Numbered from the stretch's first letter, positions 42,060 through 52,261 are shown. The stretch is 64,000 bases of DNA from Bacillota bacterium (GCA_023423045.1 JAFAGA010000047.1:80340-144339); one strand, 5' to 3'. Notes: generated by a model not told the origin, from the sequence alone. Numbers and translations are program-made.

Positions 42060-43934
42060 TTATCTGAGTTTTTTTGCCAGAGGTATTTCTGCCATTGGCA
42101 TTTCCGTCATCCGCAAATTGGTACAGCCGTAGGGAACCAGTGCTATTTCCTCCCGCTCTCCTGTCGGTTCTGCCGAACCCGGAAGCAATGCACAAATCCC
42201 ATTCTCACTTTGCCATTCAATGGGGTACATCCCTGCAACCAGGCTGACCGGAACCTGCTCTGCATTAAAAGGCTGTTTCGTGAGAGTTCCCTCCTCCAGC
42301 TTAAGTTCCTTGTCTGCAAAGGCAAATGCCCAGGGCGCTTTAGGAAACACCTCATAATCGCAGTAAGGAAATTCCCGCTTCACACCATCCTTTTCATACT
42401 CCCGCTTTACCCATTCTTCTTTTACCGGAAGCGCATAAACCAGCGGGCCACGCTTGACACAATAAAGACCGCCGGACCTTTGTACAAATTCCGGCTCAAA
42501 TTTCAAGTCAACTTGTATGGTGGTTTCTCCGCTCCACTCCCTGTCGATTGTGACAAAACCTTTTGAAATCTCCGTTTCCGAAAACGCTCTTTTGTCAACC
42601 TCTCCTCCCATGGCGAATCCAGGGATTCGAATGGATAACGGGAATTTTACCGCCTTATCACTCGAGATCTTTATCCGGAAATTATCCCGGAAAGGATACT
42701 CTGTTATGATCTCACAGCTGACCCTGACACCATTCATTTCCGTATCCAATCTGCCGGGAGCAATGGCTCCAATGGAAATCCCATTCGCTGTTCTGGCAAA
42801 AACGGACAGGGCAAACTTGGGCCATCCCTGGGAAAAATTCGCGGTACAGCAGCCAAAATGAGGCTCTAAACCGAATAGATGAGCCTCTCCGTTGTTGGTA
42901 CGAAAATGTACCTTATCCTCCGGAAGAATGCTGCACTGAGGCTGATTGCTCATCTGATCATACTGGTGGGTCCACATATCCGGGCTCAGAGCAGCCGGCA
43001 ATGCATTGTAGGCCAGCACTTCCAGCTTATCTGCCCAGAAAGAATTACCGGTAATGGAGAGAAGCCATTCATAAGAATACATGGCCTCCACCACAGAACA
43101 AAGCTCGCTTCCCTGTATCGGGCTGTTTCCGGAAAGACATTCATCTCCGGTAAAATGTCCGACGGCCATGCCGTGATCTCTCATCAGAAGCTCATGAGCC
43201 AATAATGCCATCGCTTCCGGATCCACCCCGTCCGCCATTCTGGAATACAACGCCTCCGCCTTTAAGGACATTGCCAGGTTTACCACATGGCTCTTAAAAT
43301 TCCAGCGGTTTTCAGGCTTTTGAAAAGCCCATTGGCTATACAGAGCCTGATAATCAAAGCCTTCTATTTTTAAAGTCCGGGCCAAATCCAACATCCACTC
43401 TTCCGGCCTTCTTTCATAAATCCAGAATATAGAGATAAGACACTCAAACCAACGGGCCGCTGCCCAATCAAAAACTGTCCTTTTCTCCAAGTGGCCATAG
43501 AGGCTCTTTAAGGTCTTATATACCGCTTCCTCGATTCTTTCGTCTCCGGTACAGTCATGATACACCACCAATACCTTGCAGATTAAAAAGGCAACCCAGA
43601 GGTCATATTCCCTGCGCTCCTCCTGGGTACAGGGACAGATCCACCCATCCTCTTCCTGCTTTTTTAGGATCACATTAATATACCCGGACGCTCTTGTCTT
43701 TAAATCCTCATCATCTAAAAGCCAGGCAAGGGGAATGAAGCCGTCCAGCCAGTAGGGCATTCTCTCCCACCCATCCCGGTTTCCTCCAATCCATTTGCTG
43801 TCCCGGATATCCGGCCAGACCTTATCAAGATTTCCGCTCAGACCTTCTGCCTGAAGCCTCAGCTGGTCTTTCAGCCATCCGCCGGGCTTCACTTCTCCGG
43901 GCTTAAAAAATATTTGCTTACATTCCTTTATCAT
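42060..43934 (-). CDS. GH127-like (DUF1680) glycoside hydrolase
   Basis: This 624-residue intracellular protein is of the DUF1680 class, which includes beta-L-arabinofuranosidases. The alpha/alpha-barrel part has WERMPYWLDGFIPLAWLL, ELCSVVEAMYSYEWLL (Glu candidate acid/base) and EPHFGCCTANFSQGWPKF near residue 355, where the adjacent Cys pair corresponds to the zinc-bound Cys nucleophile region of GH127. The last third is a beta-sandwich. It overlaps the histidine kinase gene by four bases (ATGA), so it is the last gene of the operon that also encodes the transporter and two-component system. Expected role: releasing an arabinofuranose or similar sugar from imported oligosaccharides. Related DUF1680 families have other specificities. 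Confidence 0.85.
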   Translation of the reverse strand: MIKECKQIFFKPGEVKPGGWLKDQLRLQAEGLSGNLDKVWPDIRDSKWIGGNRDGWERMPYWLDGFIPLAWLLDDEDLKTRASGYINVILKKQEEDGWICPCTQEERREYDLWVAFLICKVLVVYHDCTGDERIEEAVYKTLKSLYGHLEKRTVFDWAAARWFECLISIFWIYERRPEEWMLDLARTLKIEGFDYQALYSQWAFQKPENRWNFKSHVVNLAMSLKAEALYSRMADGVDPEAMALLAHELLMRDHGMAVGHFTGDECLSGNSPIQGSELCSVVEAMYSYEWLLSITGNSFWADKLEVLAYNALPAALSPDMWTHQYDQMSNQPQCSILPEDKVHFRTNNGEAHLFGLEPHFGCCTANFSQGWPKFALSVFARTANGISIGAIAPGRLDTEMNGVRVSCEIITEYPFRDNFRIKISSDKAVKFPLSIRIPGFAMGGEVDKRAFSETEISKGFVTIDREWSGETTIQVDLKFEPEFVQRSGGLYCVKRGPLVYALPVKEEWVKREYEKDGVKREFPYCDYEVFPKAPWAFAFADKELKLEEGTLTKQPFNAEQVPVSLVAGMYPIEWQSENGICALLPGSAEPTGEREEIALVPYGCTNLRMTEMPMAEIPLAKKLR

Positions 43935-45688
43935 TTTATTCCTCCATCAGCACTTTTCTCTTTTTCACTCATTCTTGGCAGACAGATCTGTACTTGAGTA
44001 CCCTCTTCCTGATAGCTGACAATTTGAAGCCCATAGCCTTCTCCAAAAATATGCCGGATTCTTTCATTCACATTCAGGATGCCCACCTTGGAAAAATCAA
44101 ATCCTTCTTTTGCTTTCAGCATCGTATCTAACTCCTGCACCTTCCCCGCTTCTATCCCTCTTCCGTTGTCTGTAACGCTGATCACCAGGTTTCCGTCCCT
44201 GGAACAGGCAGAGAAAAAGATAGTATTATCCGAAGTTCCGTTGGCAAATCCATGAATAATTGAATTCTCCACAATCGGCTGAAGGGTGAACTTCGGCACC
44301 AGCGCATCCCAGAATTCTTCCGGAATTTCATCCACTGCCTCAAACTGCTTATCTACCCTAAGTTGGACCAACTCGATATAATTTTTCACATAGGACAGCT
44401 CTTCCTTCAAGGTAATACATTCCCGGTTATTTCCGATGCTGGTTCGCAGAAGATGGATCAGGCAGACACAGGCTTTTTCGGCATCCTCTTTTTTGCCGGA
44501 TACTGCCAGATATTTAATCACATTTAAGGTGTTATATAAAAAATGAGGATTAATCTGGGCCCGCAAAGCTGCCATTTCCGCTGTAAAACGGGCCTCCTTT
44601 TCCCTCTCTGTTTCTTCCACCAGCCGGTTTATCTGTTCCATCATCTGGTTCATACGTCCGGAGATTTGCTTTAAATCCGAATCTCCTCTTTCCTCCACCC
44701 GAATCCCCAGATTATCCCGGTCAAGATTGGCAAATACCTGCAGAAGCCGGTAGATGGGGCGGTAAGCGGAATAAGAAAGGCCTGCTGCCATTAAAAGCGC
44801 CGCCAACACCGCCGCCAGGGCTGCCAAAGCCACCGGTCCGACTCCTGACAGGGCTGCTTCCGCAAGAACTTTCTCCCTGCCGGCAAAAATCAGGGCCCAA
44901 TCCGTCACCTCTGATTTCTTCATATTCACGAGATAACCTTCCTTGCCTACGGTGATTTCTTTGGTATCTTCCTGAATTCCCGTTAAAACCGAATCCCATT
45001 CCTCCCTTTTTTCCCGGGAAAACAAATTCGGATCGGAAACGGCAATCAGCTGTCCGTCTCCGACCAGAAACAAATACTCTCCGAGCGTACCGTTGGCACT
45101 ATCCATCAGCTGTTCAAAAAAGTCATATTTCATCTTGATGTATACAATCCCCATCACCTGATTGTTATAGGGACGCAGAGCCGCTGCCGCGATATAAAGA
45201 TCCCTGGCTCCTTCCGTCCCCGGAACTACAATCCACAGCGGTTTTCCGGCCGCTTCCTTCACCTCTTGATAAAACAGAGGCACATTTTGATCGATATAAC
45301 TATAAGAAGATATTACAATACTTTCGGTGCTGCCGGAATAAACCCCTATCTGCTCAAAGATATCCTTTTCCAGATTCTGGAGGGAACGAATTGCCGCAGA
45401 GGTTTTGTCCACTCTTGTTTCCAGGTTCAGGTCGGTTTCCCCCTGAGCCATACTATTTAGCATAGAAATTAAATCCGGGGTGGAAACCAGTTGAATCAAT
45501 GCCTCATAAGTGTTCTTCAATGCCCGGTCCATATTGGTGGCGTTACTATCCAGAATCCGTTCCATTGTATGTTCATATTGAGCCCTTGTGGTTTTAATCG
45601 AGCGCTCGGATAAAACAAGGGATACAATCAGAACCGGTACAATGGCAACGGAAATCAAACTAATCGTTAATCGTTTTTTAAATGACAA
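43931..45688 (-). CDS. Sensor histidine kinase (YesM family)
   Basis: This is a 585-residue membrane sensor kinase. Helix 1 is at about 8-28, an extracellular Cache-like region runs to about 275, and helix 2 (VALAALAAVLAALLMAAG) is at about 286-305. HAMP and a coiled coil follow, then the His_kinase domain with AQINPHFLYNTL (phospho-acceptor His near residue 380), and an ATPase domain with VENSIIHGF and DNGRGIEAG. Its regulator is encoded ten bases upstream and GH127 overlaps its end. It likely reads an extracellular sugar signal and drives expression of this operon. Confidence 0.95.
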   Translation of the reverse strand: MSFKKRLTISLISVAIVPVLIVSLVLSERSIKTTRAQYEHTMERILDSNATNMDRALKNTYEALIQLVSTPDLISMLNSMAQGETDLNLETRVDKTSAAIRSLQNLEKDIFEQIGVYSGSTESIVISSYSYIDQNVPLFYQEVKEAAGKPLWIVVPGTEGARDLYIAAAALRPYNNQVMGIVYIKMKYDFFEQLMDSANGTLGEYLFLVGDGQLIAVSDPNLFSREKREEWDSVLTGIQEDTKEITVGKEGYLVNMKKSEVTDWALIFAGREKVLAEAALSGVGPVALAALAAVLAALLMAAGLSYSAYRPIYRLLQVFANLDRDNLGIRVEERGDSDLKQISGRMNQMMEQINRLVEETEREKEARFTAEMAALRAQINPHFLYNTLNVIKYLAVSGKKEDAEKACVCLIHLLRTSIGNNRECITLKEELSYVKNYIELVQLRVDKQFEAVDEIPEEFWDALVPKFTLQPIVENSIIHGFANGTSDNTIFFSACSRDGNLVISVTDNGRGIEAGKVQELDTMLKAKEGFDFSKVGILNVNERIRHIFGEGYGLQIVSYQEEGTQVQICLPRMSEKEKSADGGIK

Positions 45689-45697
45689 AGCTCTACC

Positions 45698-47203
45698 TCA
45701 CTCAACCTGATTTTCACGATATTCCGTAGGAAATACCCCGGTGCTGTTTACAAATACTTTTTTAAAATACCGGTAGTCGGAAAAGCCTGAGGATAGAGCC
45801 ACTGTTTCCAGATTCATACCGGTATTTCTTAAAAGCTGCTTTGAATACTTGATCCGCATTTGGTTCAGCAGAATGTTAAAGCTGCTTCCCGCATGCTTTT
45901 TCAGCACACGGCACAGATGATTCTTATTCACATTCACATGGTCGGCCACGTCCTGGAGACAGATCGGTTTGTTGAAATTCTTTGAAATAAATTGGATCGC
46001 GCTTAGGGCAATCTCGTTAGAGACCTGCTGCTCACCGGTACAATGGGTTAGTTCAAAGACTGATACCAGCTTTTTATAACCTTCTTCTATCTCCCGGATA
46101 TTCCAGAACCGGGCAAAATAATTTCCTGGAAGAAGTCCCTCTTCAAACTGATCCGGCAGGGGAACTTCAAAGGAAACGCAAAATTCGTTCATTTCGTGGG
46201 TCAGGTGCTCAAGCACCATAAGCCCCTGCCGGGGCTCAAGGTGATCTTCTGCCATTTGCTTTAGCAGGCAGTTTAAATTTTCTGTTGATTCCGCAATGCA
46301 GTTGGTCTGCAACGCTTTTATAATGGCCGGAATTTCATTAATATATTTTTCCAGGGACGGCGCTTTATAGAATGGCTTAAAATTTCTTTCCGCAATCAGA
46401 TTGGTACTGCAGTCATAGAAAGAGCAGCCCAGCATTCTGCGGCAGTTCTCATAGCTTTTCACAAACTGCTCCCTGCCTCTTATGAAATTACTGACTGCTA
46501 TGATATCGCCGGTCTCCAGGGAAGGATTCTCCCAGTTCAGCTTTCCCATCAGCTCCATCTGGGCTTCTTTTACATTCACATCCTTGCTGTAGCATAAAAA
46601 CAAATAGTTTTCCTGATGTAAATTGGTAAATAAAATATGGTCATAGGGACAACAAAGCTCATGGGGCAGGGCTTCCAGGAAGGATTTGTGTTCCGGGCTG
46701 TTTCTCCGGCTGTAGCCTGCAACCAGTATACCGCAGATATTCAGACCGGCATTGCCGGCCAGCACCTTCTCCGGACCCTCCTCCCTTAAGGGACTGCGTT
46801 TTTCAATTTCATAGCTGAGATACTGGGTGTCCAGTTCCTTTCTCACGCCGTTTAAGAGCTTATGTATCATTTCCTGATTCAGCTCAAATTTCAAAAGGTA
46901 ATCAAAAGCACCTATTTTCAAAGCACTTCTTACATAAGAAAAATCATCGTAATTACTCAGCATTAAGAAGATAATGTTAGGAAATTCCTTTCTTACCTCT
47001 TCAAACAGTTCAATACCATTTTTTACAGGCATAAAAATATCCGTAATCACTAAATTCGGTGGATTTTCCCTGATTTTCTCCAGCGCATCTTCTCCGTCAA
47101 AGCCTTCTCCCGAAAGAATAAAACCGCTTCTCTCCCAATCAATCAGCTGTATTATACTTTGCCGGATTATTTTATCGTCATCCACAATCATCAGTTTATA
47201 CAA
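45698..47203 (-). CDS. Response regulator with AraC-type DNA-binding domain (YesN family)
   Basis: This 501-residue transcription activator has a receiver domain at 1 to about 120, starting YKLMIVDDDKIIRQ, with the phospho-acceptor Asp near 56 in LVITDIFMP and Lys in LLKFEL. A variable middle part follows. The C-terminal AraC domain (about 405-500) has CLQDVADHVNVNKNHLCRVLKK and LETVALSSGFSDYRYFKKVF. I chose the TTG at 47203 because GGGAG lies eight bases upstream and it gives the usual MYKLMIVDD start. It is encoded between the binding protein and its cognate kinase. Confidence 0.94.
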   Translation of the reverse strand: MYKLMIVDDDKIIRQSIIQLIDWERSGFILSGEGFDGEDALEKIRENPPNLVITDIFMPVKNGIELFEEVRKEFPNIIFLMLSNYDDFSYVRSALKIGAFDYLLKFELNQEMIHKLLNGVRKELDTQYLSYEIEKRSPLREEGPEKVLAGNAGLNICGILVAGYSRRNSPEHKSFLEALPHELCCPYDHILFTNLHQENYLFLCYSKDVNVKEAQMELMGKLNWENPSLETGDIIAVSNFIRGREQFVKSYENCRRMLGCSFYDCSTNLIAERNFKPFYKAPSLEKYINEIPAIIKALQTNCIAESTENLNCLLKQMAEDHLEPRQGLMVLEHLTHEMNEFCVSFEVPLPDQFEEGLLPGNYFARFWNIREIEEGYKKLVSVFELTHCTGEQQVSNEIALSAIQFISKNFNKPICLQDVADHVNVNKNHLCRVLKKHAGSSFNILLNQMRIKYSKQLLRNTGMNLETVALSSGFSDYRYFKKVFVNSTGVFPTEYRENQVE

Positions 47204-47330
47204 ACAAACCAACTCCCATTTTACTCACATTCAACCGGTTCAAGCACATCCGGCTCAGGGTTTAACAATACTCTCCCATGCCCGTCTGCTATCCCAAGTA
47301 TAAGTGACCCCGGGCAGAATTACAACATGG

Positions 47331-48674
47331 TTATTTTATTGCTTTTATACTTTCATCTACTTTCTTCATTCCTTCATCCGCCGTCATCTTTCCTAAGGTG
47401 ACCAGATCGATGGTTTTCATGGCTGCATCCATCTGCTCGGACCAGTTGGGGGTAAAGGGCAGAGAACGGGAATGTTCCACTGACTGGAACAGAACTTCCT
47501 TATCCTCCGGAGAAAGCATCTTAAACAGGTTTTCCTTCTCTGCTTCTACCGTAGGCTTATATACCGGAATTCCGCCCAGGTTATTGTCCACCATAATCTT
47601 CTCCGCGTCTGCCTGAATGAAGGATTTTACTGCCTTCCAGGCCAATTCTTTGTTGGGTGAATCTTCAAAAACCACATATTGATCGATAAAGCTTACCGTA
47701 GTGGAGCTGGTTCCCTTCGGCACCGGAGCAATTCCGAACTCAAAATCCTGTTTATCCGCAAAGGCCGGGAGCATCCAGGAACCGTCGGCAAACATGGCCA
47801 GCTTTCCGGACAGGAACATCTGATCCACCGGCATTGTCTTTGTCTGGGCCGGAGTAGGAGAGCTCTTATCTACATTAATCATATCCTGTACCATTTGATA
47901 GGTATCAATCACCGGTTGGGAAGCAAAGGTCGGGTTCTCTCTGCTCTCGTCAAAGAAATCCCCTCCCATGGAAAATACGGAAGCCGCAGACCGTTCCGGA
48001 TGGTTTTGTGCCAGTATTCCGTACTTCTTATTGGCGCCCTCTCCGCTGGTGAGTTTCATCGCTGCTTCTTTATACTGCTCAAAGGTCCATGGGTTGTTCC
48101 AGTCAGAGGACGGATATTCCAGGCCTGCCTCGTCAAACATTTGCTTGTTATAATACATTACCATGGTATAAATTCCAACAGGAACTCCAAAAATCTGTCC
48201 GTCCTTTTCACACTCCTTAAAGGCAGACTCATAATATTCCTCCATATTAAGCTCTGCATCCACATAAGGCTTCAGATCCGCAAGCTGTCCTTTGCTGACA
48301 AACTGGGGAACAAATGCGGCTCCGACCCTTCCGATATCCGGAGGTGAGCCGGCTGCAATCAGGGCTGTTATCTTCTGGACATATTCGGTCCAGCCTCCGG
48401 GAAGCTGCTCCAGCACAATTTCCGCTTCTTCACTGGAATTGTTGAAGGAATCTACGATTCCCTGCCAGCCTTTCATCTCGGATTCTCCGGCCACAATCAA
48501 AAAGTTAAGCTTTGTTTTTTCCTTGCTTTCTCCATTCCCTTCCGCTTGGACCGGATCCTTTGCTTCTTGTTTTGCCGGTTCATTTTCCTTCTGGGGGGTC
48601 AGCTTGCACCCTGTTGTGGCAAGCATTGCACCGATTACGGTAAACAGCAGCACTTTCTTCCATAATTTCTTCAT
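47331..48674 (-). CDS. Sugar ABC transporter solute-binding lipoprotein (MalE-like family 1)
   Basis: This 447-residue lipoprotein has a signal peptide with lipobox MLATTGC and a Lys/Glu/Pro-rich linker. Family 1 marks are LNFLIVAGESEMKGWQGIVDSFN, IAAGSPPDIGRVGAAFVPQF, GVPVGIYTMVMYYNKQMFDEAGL and SSDWNNPWTFEQYKEAAMKL. It follows its two permeases and precedes the two-component genes. The ligand could be an arabino- or other hemicellulose oligosaccharide, judging from the GH127-like enzyme at the end of the operon. Confidence 0.94.
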   Translation of the reverse strand: MKKLWKKVLLFTVIGAMLATTGCKLTPQKENEPAKQEAKDPVQAEGNGESKEKTKLNFLIVAGESEMKGWQGIVDSFNNSSEEAEIVLEQLPGGWTEYVQKITALIAAGSPPDIGRVGAAFVPQFVSKGQLADLKPYVDAELNMEEYYESAFKECEKDGQIFGVPVGIYTMVMYYNKQMFDEAGLEYPSSDWNNPWTFEQYKEAAMKLTSGEGANKKYGILAQNHPERSAASVFSMGGDFFDESRENPTFASQPVIDTYQMVQDMINVDKSSPTPAQTKTMPVDQMFLSGKLAMFADGSWMLPAFADKQDFEFGIAPVPKGTSSTTVSFIDQYVVFEDSPNKELAWKAVKSFIQADAEKIMVDNNLGGIPVYKPTVEAEKENLFKMLSPEDKEVLFQSVEHSRSLPFTPNWSEQMDAAMKTIDLVTLGKMTADEGMKKVDESIKAIK

Positions 48675-48804
48675 AAATACACCTCTCTTTTCTTTTTTTG
48701 TTGATTATTCATGGGCTTTCCATACCGGCGCTTATCCAAAAATGTTGTACCGGCCTGCACAACTATTTTTGACACGCCCCGGCATTCTTATATAAACGGA
48801 TAGC

Positions 48805-49632
48805 TTATCCCTTTATACCACTCATTACAATTCCTTCGGTAAAATATTTCTGGGCAAAGATATAGAGCACAATCACCGGTACAATGGAGACACAGGATGC
48901 TGCCATCAGTAAGCTCCAGTCGCTGTAGTACAGATTCTGAAATGACATAATAATCAAAGGCAGCGTAAACTTTTCTCTGGTATTCAGGTAAATCAGGGGG
49001 GATAAAAAGGAATTCCAGTTTCCCATAAAAGTGAATATCCCCAGAGTAACCATGGCCGGCACACACATCGGAAGCATGATTCTCGCAAAAATCACCGGAT
49101 GGCTGCCGCCGTCCAGCTGGGCCGACTCCGCATAGGAAGCCGGTATGGTCATAAAAAACTGCCGCAGCAGAAACACACCATAAGCGTTGCAAAATACGGA
49201 AGGCAAGATCAGAGGAAAATAAGTATCGTACCACCCCATATTTTTAAACCAGACAAACATCGGAATCAAGGTTACCTGTGACGGAATCATCATGGTAGCC
49301 AGCAGTACAATGAACAGCGGCCCCTTGAACCGGAACTTGAGCCTGGCAAAGCTGTATGCGGCCAGGGAGGAGGTAAGCAAAACCCCGCCCGTGTTGACCA
49401 CCGCAATAAACAGGCTGTTAGTAAAGCCCCGCAGCATCGGCTGCTTTACTAATACATTTATATAATTGCTCAGGATAATCGGATCCGGAATCAGCTTCGG
49501 CGGATATTCAAACACGGAGCTGTTGTCCTTAAAGGAGGTGGAAACCATCCATAAAAAGGGGAATAGCATTCCCACAGCGATTACCGTCAGTACGGCATGC
49601 AACAAAACTCCAAGTCCTTTTTTCTTAGACAT
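48805..49632 (-). CDS. Carbohydrate ABC transporter permease (MalG type)
   Basis: This is a 275-residue CUT1 permease with six helices, starting LLHAVLTVIAVGMLFPFLWM. The EAA loop near residue 167 reads YAESAQLDGGSHPVIFA, and the tail EGIVMSGIKG is typical of MalG. Its start overlaps the stop of the partner permease by eight bases (49625-49632), showing coupled translation. No ATPase is encoded nearby. Confidence 0.94.
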   Translation of the reverse strand: MSKKKGLGVLLHAVLTVIAVGMLFPFLWMVSTSFKDNSSVFEYPPKLIPDPIILSNYINVLVKQPMLRGFTNSLFIAVVNTGGVLLTSSLAAYSFARLKFRFKGPLFIVLLATMMIPSQVTLIPMFVWFKNMGWYDTYFPLILPSVFCNAYGVFLLRQFFMTIPASYAESAQLDGGSHPVIFARIMLPMCVPAMVTLGIFTFMGNWNSFLSPLIYLNTREKFTLPLIIMSFQNLYYSDWSLLMAASCVSIVPVIVLYIFAQKYFTEGIVMSGIKG

Positions 49633-50518
49633 CGTAATTCACCCACTTCTTTGATGTTATAAACTGCACTAATGTAGCGATTAATATTACCACAAACAAG
49701 ATCCAGGAATATACGGCTGCGCTTCCCATTTTAAAATACTGGAAGGCATTATTGTAAATCTCCAGGACAATGGTCTTAGTTGCATCCGCCGGACCGCCCC
49801 GGGTAAGCATATACGTTTCGTTAAATACCTGAAACCCGTTAATCAGCATCATGGTCACCGCAAAAAATATAGTGGGCGTCAACAACGGCAGGGTGATCTT
49901 AAAGAAACAGCTTACCTGACTTGCCCCGTCAATCCGTGCAGCCTCATAGTAGCTGCCGGAGATCCCTTTAATCCCTGCCAGGAATAATACTACATAATAT
50001 CCCACATCACGCCAGACCGCCAGCAAGATTACGGTAGGCATGGCTCCTTCCACCGTGGTGTACCATCCAAAGGGTTCAATTCCAAAAAAGTCCAAAGCCA
50101 GGTTTACAATACCCATATCCGGATTAAACAGCCAAAGCCATACCAGCGATATCGCTACCGAAGAAGTAATATTCGGCAGAAAAAACAGGGAGCGGTAAAT
50201 AGAGGTTCCCTTCAGGGGCTGGGCAAGCAAAAAAGCAAGGACTATGGCAATTATCGTTGTCAAAGGAATCGTTCCCAGCATGTAATAAAGAGTATTTCCT
50301 AATATCTTATAGGTATAAGGGGCGGTAAGAATGGTTTTATAATTGTCCAATCCCACCCAGATGGCCTCCGACATAAAATCCCACTTATGAAAACTGATAA
50401 ATAAGGACTGAATTACCGGAAATCCCATAAACACGACAATACCAAAGAATTGAGGTAGGATAAATAAATATCCCCAGAATTCTTCATTTTTACTTCCTGT
50501 ACGTTTGAAGTATTTCAT
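49625..50518 (-). CDS. Carbohydrate ABC transporter permease (MalF type)
   Basis: This is the first gene of the six-gene operon, a CUT1 permease of about 297 residues with FWGYLFILPQFFGIVVFMGF as the first helix, FISFHKWDFMS before the periplasmic loop, an EAA loop near residue 189 (YEAARIDGASQ), and ETYMLTRGGPADAT, a classic MalF-type segment. The start is either ATG 50518 (GGGAG eight bases upstream) or ATG 50533 (AAGGAAG); a further in-frame start at 50578 lacks a site. The region above it up to 50770 holds no gene. Confidence 0.93.
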   Translation of the reverse strand: MKYFKRTGSKNEEFWGYLFILPQFFGIVVFMGFPVIQSLFISFHKWDFMSEAIWVGLDNYKTILTAPYTYKILGNTLYYMLGTIPLTTIIAIVLAFLLAQPLKGTSIYRSLFFLPNITSSVAISLVWLWLFNPDMGIVNLALDFFGIEPFGWYTTVEGAMPTVILLAVWRDVGYYVVLFLAGIKGISGSYYEAARIDGASQVSCFFKITLPLLTPTIFFAVTMMLINGFQVFNETYMLTRGGPADATKTIVLEIYNNAFQYFKMGSAAVYSWILFVVILIATLVQFITSKKWVNYDV

Positions 50519-50770
50519 ACTTTTTACTCCCATCTGCTTCCTTGGCGGCGCACAATCCATATCTTTTCCCGCCTTCATGCCAGTTTCTCTTATTTTTATT
50601 CATTTTAGTATAAGGCTTTTTATCCGAACAGCCTCTTTGTTAGCATGAATCGTAAAAATATTAGCAAAAGACCCATCCGTATCCGTTTTCACGGTACAAA
50701 TGGGATCTGGGAAGGCAAAAATTGTTATTAACTAGAGAATACACGATATTTAGACTTGCCAGATGACACA
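50519..50770. other. Leader region of the permease operon
   Basis: This region of about 250 bases contains a TATACT-like -10 near 50608 on the minus strand without a clear -35. The stretch GTGAAAACGGATACGG (minus strand, near 50680) recalls a catabolite-response element but lacks the full consensus. No ORF was seen. Confidence 0.35.
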
Positions 50771-50819
50771 TAAAAAAGCCGTCATTTGGCAAGTAAACGG
50801 CTGCCCAAACGACGGCTTT
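50771..50819 (-). terminator. Terminator of the MFS-PHP unit
   Basis: AAAGCCGTCATTTGG (50775-50789) pairs with CCAAACGACGGCTTT (50805-50819) with one wobble pair. On the minus strand it is followed by TTTTTTATG. Confidence 0.9.
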
Positions 50820-50877
50820 GGAACCAGGTTGATCGGATCCTGCTCTGCATTTATAATTGATACTGGACCACCTTCAT

Positions 50878-52173
50878 TTACTTACATAAAGCCCAGTACT
50901 TTTCTGCCAGTGCATCTGTACGCCTGCCGATTGACTTCAGGGTTTCGCCGGCTTTTTCATCGCCGCACGCATAAGCCTTCATCAAACGGCCTTCTTCAAA
51001 ACAAAGCTCATCATGCAGCGGCATGTACTCTGTCGTGAGAAATATAACAAAATCAGCCGCACGCTGTTCACCGTAAAAGCGAGGCAACGGCTCGCCATGG
51101 TACTGTTCCAGTACAACAGCTCTGCGTTCCTTCACTGCTTTGATCAGCTCGTCACGCTCACATACCTTGGCCAGCACGATCATTTTAGAGATATTGAACC
51201 ATTCGGAATTCACCGTGCCATGGGAATCACTGTTCCCGACAAGCGGTACGGCAAACCCCCTTTCACGCATTTGCTGCCAGGCGATAACCTGCATCTGATT
51301 TTCTTCAATTGACTGCCCACAGGTAAGCTCCAACGCATCAAAGGGTTTTGTCTGAATCAGATAACGGTACATATCCTGCCTTATATGGTATGCATTATCC
51401 TGAATCCAGTTGGGATGCGCCATAATGGACATCCCATTTGCATCCTGTATGGCACGGTAGACCCATAGAAGAGAGGCATACTCTGCCTTGTTCAGTCCTT
51501 CGGGTATCGAAAGAGTCTTTATAATTTCTTCTACCTCTTGCTCATATCGGGCCGGATCCTTCCTAATACGTTCGTTTATACTGTAATCTCCTCCGAAATG
51601 AACCGTGTGGCAATTATTCTTCGGAGGATGAACCTCCTCACCCGGGAAAAGACGAAATGCCAGATTCAGATTTTCATACGTTCTGATGGCCTCGACCGAT
51701 GGCTCATAGAGCAAATGATCTGTAATTGACAAAAAATCAAAACCTGCCTTTCGATAGTTTGCCGCTACTATATCAGGCGACTCCACACCGTCCGAGCGAT
51801 AGGTATGGCAATGCATATCTCCACGATACGGCCGGAATTCAAAATAATCAGGATTAAGTGCGTATACACGCAATTCGCAACGCGTATGCCACTTGCCTTC
51901 TTTCATTTCACGCACAAGTACAATATACTGCTGCTCGCCGGCGAAATGAAAGGTAAACTGTAAAATATCATCCACAACTTTTGCCGGAACGATAGGTGAT
52001 GTCTCTCCTTCGACATCAAGAAGCGTCTCGTTCAAGGCAACAATTTCAACCTCATAGTTTACATTCTCACGGAAACTGACATGTTTACTGAGCGGCTTTA
52101 TATTGACTAATGCCGGATTATGTGTACACAGGACTTTGGGATAAATATCATAGTATTCAAGTATTGTTTTCAT
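50878..52173 (-). CDS. PHP-domain phosphoesterase-like protein
   Basis: This 431-residue cytoplasmic protein has a beta-rich N-terminal domain (about 1-115) and a PHP domain. Metal-site motifs are GDMHCHTYRSDG near residue 122, SITDHLL near 149, a Glu region FPGEEVH, AHPNW near 254 and GNSDSHG near 315. PHP enzymes hydrolyse phosphate esters or phosphodiesters with a tri-metal site; some act on nucleotides or sugar phosphates. I chose the ATG at 52173 because GAGGAGG lies before it, while the frame is open 25 codons further. It follows the OPA-type transporter gene after 88 bases. Together with the UgpB-like importer next to it, this suggests cleavage of an imported phosphodiester, which is inference. 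Confidence 0.85.
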   Translation of the reverse strand: MKTILEYYDIYPKVLCTHNPALVNIKPLSKHVSFRENVNYEVEIVALNETLLDVEGETSPIVPAKVVDDILQFTFHFAGEQQYIVLVREMKEGKWHTRCELRVYALNPDYFEFRPYRGDMHCHTYRSDGVESPDIVAANYRKAGFDFLSITDHLLYEPSVEAIRTYENLNLAFRLFPGEEVHPPKNNCHTVHFGGDYSINERIRKDPARYEQEVEEIIKTLSIPEGLNKAEYASLLWVYRAIQDANGMSIMAHPNWIQDNAYHIRQDMYRYLIQTKPFDALELTCGQSIEENQMQVIAWQQMRERGFAVPLVGNSDSHGTVNSEWFNISKMIVLAKVCERDELIKAVKERRAVVLEQYHGEPLPRFYGEQRAADFVIFLTTEYMPLHDELCFEEGRLMKAYACGDEKAGETLKSIGRRTDALAEKYWALCK

Positions 52174-52261
52174 AGTAGTCCTCCTCAAAAAATAAATTAT
52201 AGCTATTACAATCAGTTGCTGCCTCTTAGCACCGTCGCAGATTGCCATGCCTGACTAATAA

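Noticed and set aside
50660..50700. Catabolite-response element before the permease operon
   Set aside because: The match to the consensus fails at central positions and no second site supports it.
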